Shown here: positions 10,092-22,700 of the stretch, one piece after another
How the letters are laid out: the number at the start of each line of letters is the position of its first letter
Numbering within the stretch: position 1 is the first letter of the stretch
The notes under the pieces: model-generated
Seen by the model: only the letters and a program-made list of their open reading frames with translations
Told to the model about the DNA's origin: nothing
The model's database searches: none
NCBI RefSeq assembly: GCF_910592395.1
Contig: NC_088309.1
Location: 9,736,501 to 9,800,500 of the forward strand
Length of the DNA stretch: 64,000 nucleotides
Origin: Lineus longissimus
Lineage: Eukaryota > Nemertea > Pilidiophora > Heteronemertea > Lineidae
Direction of reading: 5' to 3'
Translations under genes and position numbers: made by a program

Positions 10092-11742
10092 ATGCCGATT
10101 GTGAACGATCCTTACCTGATGTTGTCCTCTCCGACTGACACAGGTTATGCGAAACGTAAGTTAAAAAAAAGAAAAAAATTCTCACAAAATGTATTAAGCG
10201 TTTATTAGTTTAACACTTCATTGTATCAGGTCCGACATGAATTATCATCTTAGATACATTATCTATCTTATTCTTTTGTCTGTTTTCCAGGATTCCGAAA
10301 CCGTTCAAGATCTCGTTCCAGAAGACGCCGAACCAACTCGCTTGAAGGTCCAGCCATCAACTTGCGCCGAGTGAAGATGAACATCTCGGGACTCCAGCCG
10401 CAGTCGAGATCCATCATGGACTGCCGTGGGTACGTATCCCCGGTAAGTAAACATCTAATCAAGAATATCTTAGTCTCTCATTGCAGTAAAGCCAGTAACG
10501 CCTACATCAGAGACCTTGCAGCATTGGACGCGAGACGTGATGAGACCCCTTGGGAGTGCTGCGACGAGCCGAGGACACCGACCAAGGAGTTCTCCTTCCA
10601 CGACCTACAGAACAGGTTACGGGCGAAGAAGCAGAGATGCGAAGAGATGGCGTACAAGATGCCGACACCCAGTACCTTGACCGTATCTCCGTGTGTGAAG
10701 GAGGAACAGCCTTGCCAGCGAGCGTTGCCCCAGAGTCCTACGGTCGCCAGCCCCGTGATCGACCTCCGTGCCAAGCTGACCCCACGAACGATTGCCATCC
10801 CCTCTTCCGCCGAGCCAGTGCAGCCACGCACCAACCAAAGAACCAACCGTCTTACTTTCTTCCCCACGAAAGCCGAGGGTTGATCTTCGAGACATCATCA
10901 ATGCCAGGAAGTTGAAGCAACTGAAGGAAGTCCCGCAGGAGACAGCAGTCACCAGTTCCAGCAAGCGTCGAGCATGGTCTCGACGGGAGGTGAGTAAGGC
11001 TAATGACACTGATCTAGTTTCTATCTGCAGTGAGCAGGAACTGAAGGAAGTCCCGCAGGAGACAGCAGTCACCAGTTCCAGCAAGCGTCCAGCATGGTCT
11101 CGACGGGAGGTGAGTAAGGCTAATGACACTGATCTAGTTTCTATCTGCAGTGAGCAGGCAGTTGCGACACAACCAAAGGAATCCTGTCCAGTTCGAGCGA
11201 AACGTCCTGCGCCCACCATGGCTCCCGAGGGAACTTGCTTGAAGAGGCCACGTCTATCCGCGGCGCCGATCATGACTCCTTCAGCTGCTGTTCCACGTCA
11301 AGCACCGAAGATGCCAGTAGAACTACGAACAGGGGTGCAGAATCTTCATACCAGACAGATGCCAGGACCATCATCACCCGTGACTTTCCATGCTATCCGA
11401 TCCGGCACCAAGCGACGTCGACAAGAAGATCAGGAAGATGCCCTCCCACCAACCAAGCGCCAGCGGACACATGCCACCACCGTGCCCTTTGCTGTACCAG
11501 TCAAGACACCAGAACGCCCAGCAGTCCAGATGCACCCACAGACCCATCCAGTGCCATGCCCATCACCCAAGACACCCCAAAGCGTCCGATCAGATACCAA
11601 GTGTCCCGGAGAAGACGATCAAGCCGCGACCCTCCGTGTCCAACCGACGAAGACTTGGAAGACCACCGCGATCAGTGAGTTGGATGGCATGACAGATGAC
11701 GATCTACTTGGGGCTTTGGATGACATGCTAGCAAGTATCTAG
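10092..11742 (+). pseudogene. Tandem-family gene copy C, frameshifted
   Basis: Third copy, with the same start (ATG 10092), intron 10156-10290, 57-nt intron 10430-10486 and two 120-bp repeats (introns 10990-11037 and 11110-11157). Near 10843-10846 there is an extra AACC relative to A and B, in a run that duplicates AACC. The +4 shift sends the N-terminal frame to a stop at 10881-10883. Downstream the original frame is open again to 11742. Unless a splice event bypasses it, only about the N-terminal 196-215 residues (with or without the 57-nt intron) are made. Copy C also keeps a 93-nt in-frame block near its 3' end (about 11540-11632) absent from A and B. The shift could also be an assembly error; promoter and splice sites look intact. 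Confidence 0.7.
10921..11160 (+). repeat. 120-bp exon-intron minisatellite, 2 copies (gene C)
   Basis: Two units. The second carries the CCAGCATGG variant seen in the middle unit of gene B, so units have been gained or lost without mixing that variant away. Confidence 0.9.
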
Positions 11743-12066
11743 ACCTTTTTAAATCTATTATGATTTATTGTGAAATTTTAACAAAAATTTTTTATTAAAT
11801 AAGTAAGTACTTGATTTGAAACTAATTTTAAAAATAAAAGGGACTGACATGGTCGAGCCGAAAAAAGGAATCTTGAAAAATTAACTTAAACCATTTTAAA
11901 AATCTGCTTCATGCGGGTTCAAAAGTTAACAAAAAATGCATGGACGTTTAAGCAAATTAAAATAATACCATCATTGTCGACTGTAACAATTTGTTTAATT
12001 TTCTATTGATGTTGATATGCATGTACTCATTGTGAGGAAATGGAAAAACTAAAAATCTGATTAGGC

Positions 12067-12165
12067 CTAAGGAGACCACTGTCTCCATCACTGATTGGGA
12101 GTGCACGATGCGGGGGATCAAATCCCCACTCCAGGAGAGGTCTCCCTACAGTGGTCTTCCTTTAG
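12067..12165. repeat. 99-nt nested hairpin element, copy C
   Basis: Third copy of the hairpin, with one change (GCGGGGGAT for GCAGGGGAT). The duplicated unit then ends at about 12620, where homology with spacers A and B stops abruptly after GATTCTTTAA. Confidence 0.75.
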
Positions 12166-12620
12166 GTATCACCCTCTGCTCAATCTAAACGATTATTATA
12201 TCACGACCAAGCGGCAGCCACGTTCATGCACCTTTAATGTCGAATTATCCTGGGGTTGAAAAACTTTTATTAGCTAACTTTTATTAGCAAGGCCTCGAAG
12301 GGTTGCTGCGTTATTTCGTTATGATTAAAAGGCAGTAGGTGGAGTAAATCGGATGGTAAGCCATAAAAAATTTTTTGGCGATGTGCAACTATTAGAAAGT
12401 AAATGTCACTACTGTCCTTTTGGCCACTGTGCGAAAACTACTGGGCCGATTTCTTTGAAGTTTGTTTTTTTCTAATTTTAGGCCGCAAGAGGATATTTAC
12501 AGTTCAGCAACCATGGTTAGGAATTTTGTTTGTATGTATTCATGTACATTGAGTTAGTGCATTGATTTTCCTCTACTGCTTATTTCCGGGTGAATTTTGT
12601 TGAAACCTTCGATTCTTTAA

Positions 12621-13465
12621 TTTTGCCAGGTTTCGGCCCCTTTCCAGACTCGACTGCTCAAAATCGTCAAAGGGCTTCAGTGAAGAAAAAATACTTATAT
12701 CACTGGAATCTAAAATCACTAACTGGGAAACAGTAGTGCTAGGTCCCAAAATTGTATTGAAGAGAAAACCCATTTACTTCTTAAAAGGGTTGGTCCTTTC
12801 GCTCTGAACAGTTTTCCCGAAAATGCTAGACGTCCCAACCAGCTCGAAGCAAATAGCGCTTTTATAAAGGCATACTTAAAAGAAAGTGGAAATTTGTTAC
12901 ACACGTATTGCCGAAACCTTTCTCTAAGTGAGACAGCACGATACCATTTGCCATTGCCGATAGAAAGTTGAGGGTGAATACCAATTTCCGGAAACGGTTG
13001 AGAGGTATTCAAATTAATCAACCACATTGCGTAAGAGAAAGAAACACGATCTTTGGAGAGACGCACTCGGCACGTTGTGTGCAATGTGACTGGGCGTATT
13101 GGCATGTGATAGTGACTGATGGATGAAATGTATTAAATCTAGATCTAGCTTAGAGTGATATTTTTGAGAGATGAAAATTCCCACGATGTTCAAATTCAAC
13201 GGACATTCCGGCATGACCTACACATATACCGAGGCCTGATCAGGCGTCGCCTCGTTTTTAGTTCTAATATCATCAAGCTTGTCCCAGGGGTTGGTCTAGG
13301 TTTGAACGTGTTTATTTAATCACTATGTTCATGTAGGAAAAATGGAGAATATAAAAAAAACAGACTGAATTATCATCGCTCCAGAAAGTCGATTCGATTG
13401 GCGTATTTTACACCAGTCCAGGGGCTTCGTAGCCTTTAAATTATAGCTCTTGTGAAACAAGCTAA
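12621..13465. other. Intergenic, unique sequence after the tandem array
   Basis: Begins at the breakpoint of the truncated third unit. A minus-strand ORF of 128 codons (12719-13105) lies here, but it has no recognisable domain or supporting splice context. I see no gene. Confidence 0.4.
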
Positions 13466-13888
13466 TTGTCACGACGACTCTTCGTTTCGTGCCAAAAGGA
13501 ATCAGCGGCTAACATAGATCTTTCTCGAGGGCAGTACGGACGTTTCTGGCCCAAGGATTATGATATGAATATCATCGCCTGAGGCCGAAGAAGCACATTT
13601 TTAGGGATAGAAAATTTCACATTTTCCGGGAAAAAGGACTATACATGTATTTCTTTATTACATGAATGCGAAATTCCGACACACCACTGCATAATTTCAC
13701 ATTCATGTAATATAGTCCTTTTTCCCGGACAATGTGAAATTTTCTGTCTCTCAAAATGTGCTTCTTCGGCCTCAGGCGATGATATTCATATCATATTCCT
13801 TGGGCGTGAAACGTCCGTACTGCCCTCGAGAAAGATCTATGTTAGCCGCTGATTCCTTTTGGCACGAAACGAAGAGTCGTCGTGACAA
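13466..13888. mobile_element. 423-bp fold-back (MITE-like) element
   Basis: Inverted repeat with arms of about 190 bp. The left arm starts TTGTCACGACGACTC; the right arm ends GAGTCGTCGTGACAA. Both arms carry the CTCGAGAAAGATC/GATCTTTCTCGAG stretch and the GAGGCCGAAGAAGCAC block with few mismatches. The centre (about 13650-13700) is unpaired. No clear target duplication was found. Confidence 0.8.
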
Positions 13889-13972
13889 GTTTACTGCGGT
13901 CTTATCCTGACTGATGGCGATACGGCCACTTAATTAGTACTCTGGGCTGCGTGGCCCTCATTTCTGTCATCC

Positions 13973-14004
<32 letters not shown>

Positions 14005-16787
14005 ACCACCACCAACAACCCAGGGTTCAGAAACCCACGGATGATCGCCGTAAAACCTTCTATGCGCATACGAGGGCGTCGATGTATATGACTCATTATC
14101 GTAACATTCCATGAAAAAAAACTCCAAATCGATCTGAATGATTATTTGGTTTCTAACAAACATGTTGTATTACAAACATGCGCACGTCAGTCAAAACAGG
14201 AGATGTGGTACTCCTGCAATGTACGCCGTGATTTGATGAATAAAGACCGAGCTGGCGGTCCTTGATCGTGCGGGTCTTAATTAGACAACTAAAGACTAAC
14301 AGCAAGGTCTTCATTTCTATTCTAAAAGGCCAAAAATAAAATATTGAGCAACTCGGCCCTTTTTTGAACGGATAGACAGCAGTATGAAACTACCCGGGGT
14401 AAAAACATTGTCATTGGGAAACTTCAGCAGAACTAATGAAACCCTCACGCACGTTTTGAGTCCTTGCCCTCGAGTACACAATACAGCAAAATGCAAAAAC
14501 ATGAAATTAAAAAAAAGGAAAGAAAAGAATTGAAGATAATCAATATCATGATGATAATACTAATGGTGTGAGACAACATAAATAAATAATAAGTGTTACT
14601 GATGAGTAATGTATACGTCATTATTTTCGGATTCTCTTTCATGTAACCGTGAATAAATAACACAACAGCGCCACGAGAACACAAATGCTTACTATATACT
14701 TAGTACCTTTGATATTACGGTAATAATACACGCTTAGTGCTTAAAAATGTCCTCAATGAGAAAGCTACAAGCATAAAGTTAATTCATTTGTATGAATATT
14801 TTTTTCATCAAAATATAATAGATTTTTTAGAATTACCGAGTGCTTACTCATTTCTCTAAATGGGGCGTTGGTTATATAGTTATATTTTTAGATCCAGCCA
14901 GACTATTTTTAGCCAAACAATGTATAGACACTTTCGTATCCGCACCTAATGTCATTCGGCGAGAGAGGGAAAAAATGCTTTGAAGTCCAAATGTAATTCG
15001 CAGACGTGTCCAACCTGTGACGTGGCCGTCCCTTTATGGTGAGTGCACATGATGTAAATCTCACGACATGAAGTTTACTGAGAGAAAACAGATAGGGCAA
15101 AGGCGAGGGGGGGGGGGCAGAGAAGATACTCCTCCCCATCATGCAGTCGAAAAAATGTAAAGGGTAAACCTTGTTTCAAGACCAATGAGGATGGGGGGCT
15201 AAAAAATTGGTGTACTTCCCCCCCCCCCCCCCCCCGTAGCATAATGCACCCACGCCCGGATTAGATCAGTTGGGATGCAAAACAAAGTTGCCTGATGATA
15301 TGAATGAAGCAACCTTGCAACTACAACTTACTTGCTCTTTACGCTAAACAGGTTTAGTTAGGCTGGCGGGCACATTAAGGTCTTTACCAACCTCAGCCTC
15401 CCAGTCACGCAAAAGGTCATCTTTTTTTATTTATATACTTGTTATCAGATAAAAGTAGTAATTAGCATTCTTGATTTTACGCTGGTGTTTACAATCCCAT
15501 TGAATATGGCATCGTCAATACCATTGATGTTAGAGACGCTTCCTATTTAACCTCACAGTATTAGTACAAGAAGGTTGAACACGATAAAGATCGGAGTATA
15601 GAAAGGGCGATGACCATTATAAGCCACTTATGATACGCCTACAACATTGCTTTCCGCCGTCAGTATCGCAGCCTTCGACTGCAGGAGTATTGATGATAGA
15701 ATAAAATCTTTTTAAAAGCCGCATTGTCGGTTTATTGGCCTCAGGACAGAAAAGCCGTTCGTTGTTCAAAACGGGCAAGTTGGTCATCCGATAGTTGGTA
15801 TCCGCGGTTAGTATTTTCCTTAGAAAGGGATTTAGATCGTTTAGCGGGTTGTCTTGTGGTCACATTGGTCATGAATCCAGCATCAAGACTGAAGTAAAAA
15901 GGGTTAGATGAGGAATAAAAATGCATGCAGGTAGGTCAGATGGGTGAATGCGAAACCTTTGGCGGAATTAGACGAAGAATATGAAAATGCGGCTGGTACG
16001 TCTGTTTTTCTTTACCTGGTTCGACCCCGCCTAATGCTTCAACAAATTTCATTTTTTTTAATTAACAGGTTGTTTCCTTGGTAAGGAGAAGCCACATGTA
16101 CGTAAACTTTGTAGCGCAGTGGCAGACAATCTTCAATGAAAACATTAAATCTTGCACGCTTCATTTTTACTGTTTACCCTACTACTATAAGTCATATAAA
16201 TGTTTTTACTAGCAGGCACTAGATCAAACATGTGTTTCAAACACGCGCATTTACACATTCGAAAATAACAAATCTTCAATATTTTAACAAACGACGTTGG
16301 CCTTTGATATTCGGCGTGTTATCTAGATTGGTTGCCCTTTGCCTAATTTCTTATGACACACTTTCATATACGCGTCAGCGAAAACAACACAACTCGAATA
16401 ATGACAAGTAAGACACGTTGCTCATCCTCTCGAGTTCTGCAATGTGCCTTTACAACGTGAGAATGGGACGCTCCATGCATAGCGTATCAATATTGACAAG
16501 AACATGAAACACTGTGTCGATGATATAGCCGTCACACATGCGCGGAGGTTGTCTGAGAGCACGATGTTGTGGCGGTCGTGGCAGCCAGCGAATCAGGAAG
16601 GCGACAGAAAAGCACGCGGCTTCAGGGGTATATATTGAATTGATTCTATAGTAGCTTCATATGACAACCAGTAGCCGACGATAGCTAGCATAGCAACTGG
16701 AGCAATACGTTAGCAAGAGTTACATTCACGAATTCGCTTATTATACCGATCACAACTTTTGTCTTCTTTTCGGACAGCTTCCGTTTC
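13889..16787. other. Intergenic region upstream of the Ras-like gene
   Basis: AT-rich with no recognised gene. It contains a 31-bp C run (13974-14004), an 18-bp C run (15218-15235), and probably the promoter and 5' UTR of the Ras-like gene in its last few hundred bases. Several ORFs of 60-80 codons look random. Confidence 0.4.
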
Positions 16788-19700
16788 ATGATGTTGAAGG
16801 ACTATTCTGTTGTGGTTTTAGGAGCCGGCGGAGTCGGGAAAACATCCATGGTCGTTCAGTTCATCCATGGATTTTTTACGCAAGAATATAATCCAACAAT
16901 TGAAGATTGTTACAGACACCTCGTGCAGTTACCAGGTAGGTTGTTCTCTTCATTTTGGACTTTTCCCGATTTGGTCTTAAAACTGGGGTTCTTCAGCATT
17001 TCTTTCTGTTATGGGGCAGTTTCTGTGCGACAAGGGTTCTTGGTTTCGCGAGTTGGCCCCAAACCAGGGGTTCTACGGGTCCAAACGGATCTATTAGCAC
17101 GTCTATTAGTGCTAATAGATTTAGATCTAGTGCTATACTGTACATGTATCCGTGTGTCCCAAACTAATAAGAAGGGTTCTATGTGCCCCAGGTTCTATGC
17201 GGCCCGGGTTCTATGTGTCCCCAATTGTGTGGGATGGGTAATTCCTGATATTACTTAAATTGGTAAGTTTCGGACGTTCTAGCCCTAACCTTAACCCCAT
17301 GCCTTCCTCTGTAACCGGGGACGCGTATGGAACCCGGGACGCACATAGTCCGGGACTATATGCTTTTAGACTCGACGTAACCCGTAACACAAATAGAACC
17401 CCGGACGTATACGGATGACAACCTCAGTAACCGGTGTCATCCCATCCTCTTCTAACTCGTATTTAACCCGGCATGGTCATCGATAAATATGGGAGCTGAG
17501 CCACCATAGAGTCCAAACGACGTTCCTGATGTCAAAAGAAGTGGTTGCACTTAATGCTTCCTCCTTTTCCATCACATATTTGATGGGTGCAGATCATCCT
17601 TGTTTACGAGGGACAAGAAGCTAAAAAAGATCATCCTAAGACATGTAGTAAAGGGCAAACCTTATTCCAAGATCATACTGCTAAACCCGACACATATCTG
17701 TCATATTCGGAGTCATCAGTGGGGCCACCGAGTTCCTTGGATGAGATAAAAACAGTAGCTCAGACTTAAGCTGTCATCACATTGATAGCCTGTGGGTGCA
17801 AAAATATAAATTTAGCTTGTCCTGACATTTCGGTCTTCGACAAGAGACTAATCGTGTTCAGGTGTTTTACCTAAGTAGGGCTGAGGACATTCAGGTCATG
17901 TCCCTAAACTAAGTCACCCCATATAGCACCATGAGGCAATGGCTTAATAGGTTTCCTCCCGATGTATTTGTGCTTTTCATTATTTCGCCGGCCAAAACGG
18001 CGGTAAGAAGGACATCTCCACTCTCTCCGTCCTCAATCTTAAAGGTTAAGTTCTGGCGACACAATACAATGTGTAGGAGGAAAGCCAATACCTCTCTTTC
18101 TTAACTGTTTCTTATGTTGCCGCCGCTTGTCGTTAACCACTTGACTTTCTGACCGTATTGTCGGCCTAGTTTTTCTTGTGTTGCCGTCGCTGGTCGTCAA
18201 CCACTTGACTTTCTGGCCATATCGTCGGCTTAATTGTTCTTGTGTTGCCGTCGCTGGTCGTCAACCACTTGACTTTCTGACCGTATTGTCGGCCTAGTTT
18301 TTCTTGTGTTGCCGTCGCTGGTCGTCAACCACTTGACTTTCTGGCCGTATCGTCGGCCTAATTGTTCTTGTGTTGCCGTCGCTGGTCGTCAACCACTTGA
18401 CTTTCTGGCCGTATCGTCGGCTTAATTGTTCTTGTGTTGTCGCTGGTCGTCAACCACTTGACTTTCTGGCCATATCGTCGGCCTAATTGTTCTTGTGTTG
18501 CCGTCGCTTGTCGTTAACCACTTGACTTTCTGGCCGTATCGTCGGCCTAATTGTTCTTGTGTTGCCGTCGCTTGTCGTCAACCACTTGACTTTCTGGCCG
18601 TATCGTCGGCCTAATTGTTCTTGTGTTGCCGTCGCTGGTCGTCAACCACTTGACTGTCAGACCGTACTGAGCCTTGTTCTGGAACCTGCCGTTTTTTTGC
18701 TAAAGGCATATAATCCTTCTGTTTACTTCGATTCTGAGATACGGTCGTGAACTTTCAGGAACTTAACCACTCCTTTAAAAACACTAAAGAAACTAAGAAC
18801 ATGTATTCACAAGAAGCCATTAATCCCAGTATAGGCAGCAAAGAAAGTAACTGAAGTAGAGCAAACCTTCTCGAAGAGGAATAGGAAGATTTACATGTAC
18901 TGACGAGTGAGAGTTAATGTTTGCCCATCCTATAAGGCGTTACTTAATTACTTTGATGACATTTATTTCTTGGAGCACTGGTTAAAAAATGCTTACCACC
19001 TGCTCGTTTTGGAATTGAAGACCAATAGGCGACACGAAGATAAATGAAATGATTGGGGATACCTTTTTACGTTAATCTACTTCGGCGTAATGCAAAGACA
19101 GAATTCTTCCGGTGCATGGGACGTTGCGAACTTCCCCAGTCCACACTGCTGATTGAATCATGTTATGTGACTTAGGTTTTTTTAAAGACGGGTATTTTCA
19201 GGGTATGATAACGAGTGCAACCAGTTGATTTTTCTAATTCATTTAAACACCGATTATTATTACGAAGTCCATGATTTAAACGTGGCCGATATTTTGTATT
19301 AATCCTGTTATAAGGTAAAATAATCAAATATAGTAGGCCTTCAGACCAAAAAGACTCATCTTTACATCATGCAATTCTGATTCCGGAGTTCTGGATTTCT
19401 GCGCACTTGAATCGAGTATTGATACTCGTATTGGATTCAACTGAGATCCTGTGTTATTTCTTGTTGAGAGCAACCAAAACACACCTTGTGTTTGCTCCAT
19501 CAATTCGGCTCCATGGAGAGAGAATCTGTCCACATTTTTGTTGAATCTGCGGAATTACTGGCCCAAATTAATCATAATCCAGCGCGGAGATTACCTTTTG
19601 TTCTAAATTTGGCTACCGATTATTTGATTAGTTACTAAATCAGTCGATATCTCGACTATAAATAGATTCATTCATTAATAGAGTCCTCTCAAGCGCGTTG

Positions 19701-22700
19701 GTGACGTCGGCATCTTGTTTCACCAATATCGTTGATTGCACTCGGCATACAAATGCAGAGGGTGGATTCCTGTACGTCACAGTTTGCGATCACATCATCA
19801 CATTCAGGAATTGCCTGATGTGATTCTCACGTCATCGGGATTTCGCCATCTGCGACAATCCTTTGTTTGCTGAAAGCTGCGGTATCCTTGACATTGTGTT
19901 GAGACCACCGGCTTTGATGACGCCTAATGGAAGAATATGGGTGTAATATTAAGGTTGGAGATTTCGTTGCCGTTTATGGTGAAAAAGGTTGAAAAGAACG
20001 AGGGTATTTTCTAGGAAATATTCATCATCAGTTCATTTTGACCTTTTTAGAAGGGCATTCTTTATAAAAAAAAGTCATCATACATTTATAATGGAATTAC
20101 TGTACAATGTATTAGCTTATATCATGAATGATTACCCAAAGCAGAGACGCCTCTATACACAGAATGTTACCTTATTTTCGGGGCAAAATCAAATACATTG
20201 CGCAACTTGCGAGAAAGGTTATGACATTTTGCCGCAGCCACCGATAACCTGGCTCGGCGTTGGGACCAACGTAATTTGGCAATTCTCAGTCATTCATTAA
20301 TGAAAGCAGCACCAAGCGGCATGAATACGGTTATTCAATCAAGCTTAGCTTCTTTTCGAACGCAACATGAAAGTGAAACGCTACTTTTTTTATAAGATTA
20401 TGATGAAAAACGTGCTTTCATGCTAAAGTGTTCTAACACATTTAGTAAAACCTCGCAACAAATTCATGGCCATGCCCCATTTCTGGCGCGTGGTGTGGTT
20501 TATTGTTAGGGTGACTGAGTCACGCTGGAGTGCGCCTTTCGTGCTGCAGATGAACGAAATGTCAATAATTGACTGGATGAGGGTCGGATAACCGTAAAGA
20601 CAGTAGTTACATTTATACCGGACGCTGTTTACAATCTTGCGCGTAACAAATAATGAATATTTTCATTATAATGATAATAGTGTGAAGAATGTCTGACTCA
20701 ACGCATTACTAGTGTTTCTTTGCCAAATAATGCAAGTAATTTTTCGAAGTGAGTCAGGAGTTTTATGTCGACGTTTTGAGATTATGTCGGTGTCATGCTA
20801 TATAGCAAGGTACGGACATCGCCCCTCTATCCTGTAGACAAGAGTATATAGGTTTTTCGGTATATTGAATTAAGCTGAGGCAAAGCGTCGCCATACCAAC
20901 GCCTACTGTGTTATTAGAAATGTAGTTACATTTGTGCCAGCAGCACAAAATGTGATTAGACATTTTCCTGAAAAACTATACAATGTGTTTCCAGAGAAAT
21001 CTGATAACTGCTGTATTCATTCTGACATTCAGCTAACCACATATTAAGGAGTTTCTACCAAGTGTCAAGTTTAATACACTTGTTGTGGGACGCCGATTGG
21101 GTTTTCTTATCAATAGCGAACCACCTCTGTATGCTGGACGAATTGATAGTCAGTTGTAATTTAATGGAACAGACTCGATGACTGTACGTTTCGGAGAAAT
21201 CCAATTTTCATTCTTTTGGCATAATTCCTGCTAAATCGATCCTCCAATTACTTGGTGTGCATAACTAACTACTGGAGTGTACTCCCAACTCGTAGTGAAG
21301 ATATCTTGACAGATGCCACGATATAACCGACATTATAATGACAATATTGATATAAGATAAGACCCCTTTAACGGTGGTTGATAACCCCAGGTTAAACTTC
21401 AGAAAGAATTATAAAGTGTACTAATGCGCGTGCATTTCGAATCAAAGCTTTTGTTAGGAAAAACGGAAATCTTACAGTAACTTGACTGCAGTTTACAAAG
21501 AAATTGATAAAAGGACACTAATTGACTGTCGAGTTTGGTCCTTCCTTGCGGACAAACTTTTGCGTTTGGATATATCGTTGTAAAAGCGCAGAACTGATCA
21601 GCTTAAACCTGAAACGATTTCCTCGTAAATCGCTGTGGGCCGTAACTGTCTGGGCGGCTAAACGAATCAGCCCCAATGACCTTTCCCAAGAGACGTATCC
21701 CCACAGAACTTCCAGGTTACGGCGCGCCACATATTTCCCGATTGCCCCGATATGTAAGGTCAACTTCGGGATTGGAGGTCACAACGGAAAAAAAACAGCA
21801 TGTTATTAAATCCATGCACCAGTCCTGTACAACACTCTTAAAAAAGATTTTTGAGCTTTTTGAGCCTGATTGAACATCACTATCAGACTAAATTCTTGTT
21901 TTTGCAGATGGTACATCGAAAAACTTATCCTGCCCCCAATTGTACATCACTGTCATACTAAATTCTCCCACTTTCTTGTTTTTGCAGATGGTTACTACCA
22001 CACAGTGGAGATTCTTGACACTGCTGGTACACATCAGTTCCCTGCCATGAGAGAGCTCAGTATCCGATCCGGCCATGCATTCGTCATTGTGTATTCCATT
22101 GAAAGTGAAGAATCCTTCCGGGAGGCAATGAAAATTGCTGATATGGTCAACAACATCAAAGGTAAGCATTGTCGCTTTACAGCAGTTACATACCAACACT
22201 AATGACGGTCATCACCAGAGGGGGTTAAAATGTTTTTCAACTGTATTTACTATAAAGGTCATTTTCCAAAGCAGACACACTATTCAAGCAAATATAGGAC
22301 CGCCTCATCACACTCTACTTTATACTATAAACAAAAGTAAAGACAAGTTTCAGTGGACAAATGTTGACATATTCCACTCAGACTGGAAGATATAAGCTTA
22401 TTCACATGTTTCACTTTTGAAAAATTACCTTATTTCACAGGGAAAGTTAACATATTTCGCAAATGAACATGGTTGACACGATTCACATAAGATGTTCCAC
22501 GTGCAGGAAGCGCGTGGCCTAAACGTGTTGACTTGATTGTGGAGGCTGTCTGGAAATGTTTTGACTTTTTTATTATAAATTCCTTTATCATACATGTATA
22601 TAGGGCATAAGTTGTTCAAATTAAATTACATTTTCGACCTTTAAAGCGTAGAGTACCGCATAAAAAGGATCGAGAGGTGTAACTTTATCTTATCAGCAAT

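Larger units (their letters stand above)
16936..21987 (+). other. Intron 1 of the Ras-like gene
   Basis: 5.05 kb, donor GTAGGT, acceptor TTTTTGCAG. It holds a degenerate inverted repeat field (about 17030-17430), a 64-bp minisatellite (18100-18665) and, at its end, a duplicated 3' splice-site segment. The rest shows no exon I can recognise. Confidence 0.6.

Noticed and set aside
13902-14163. Poly-Gly ORFs around the 31-bp C run
   Set aside because: They come from a simple-sequence C run; no gene context.
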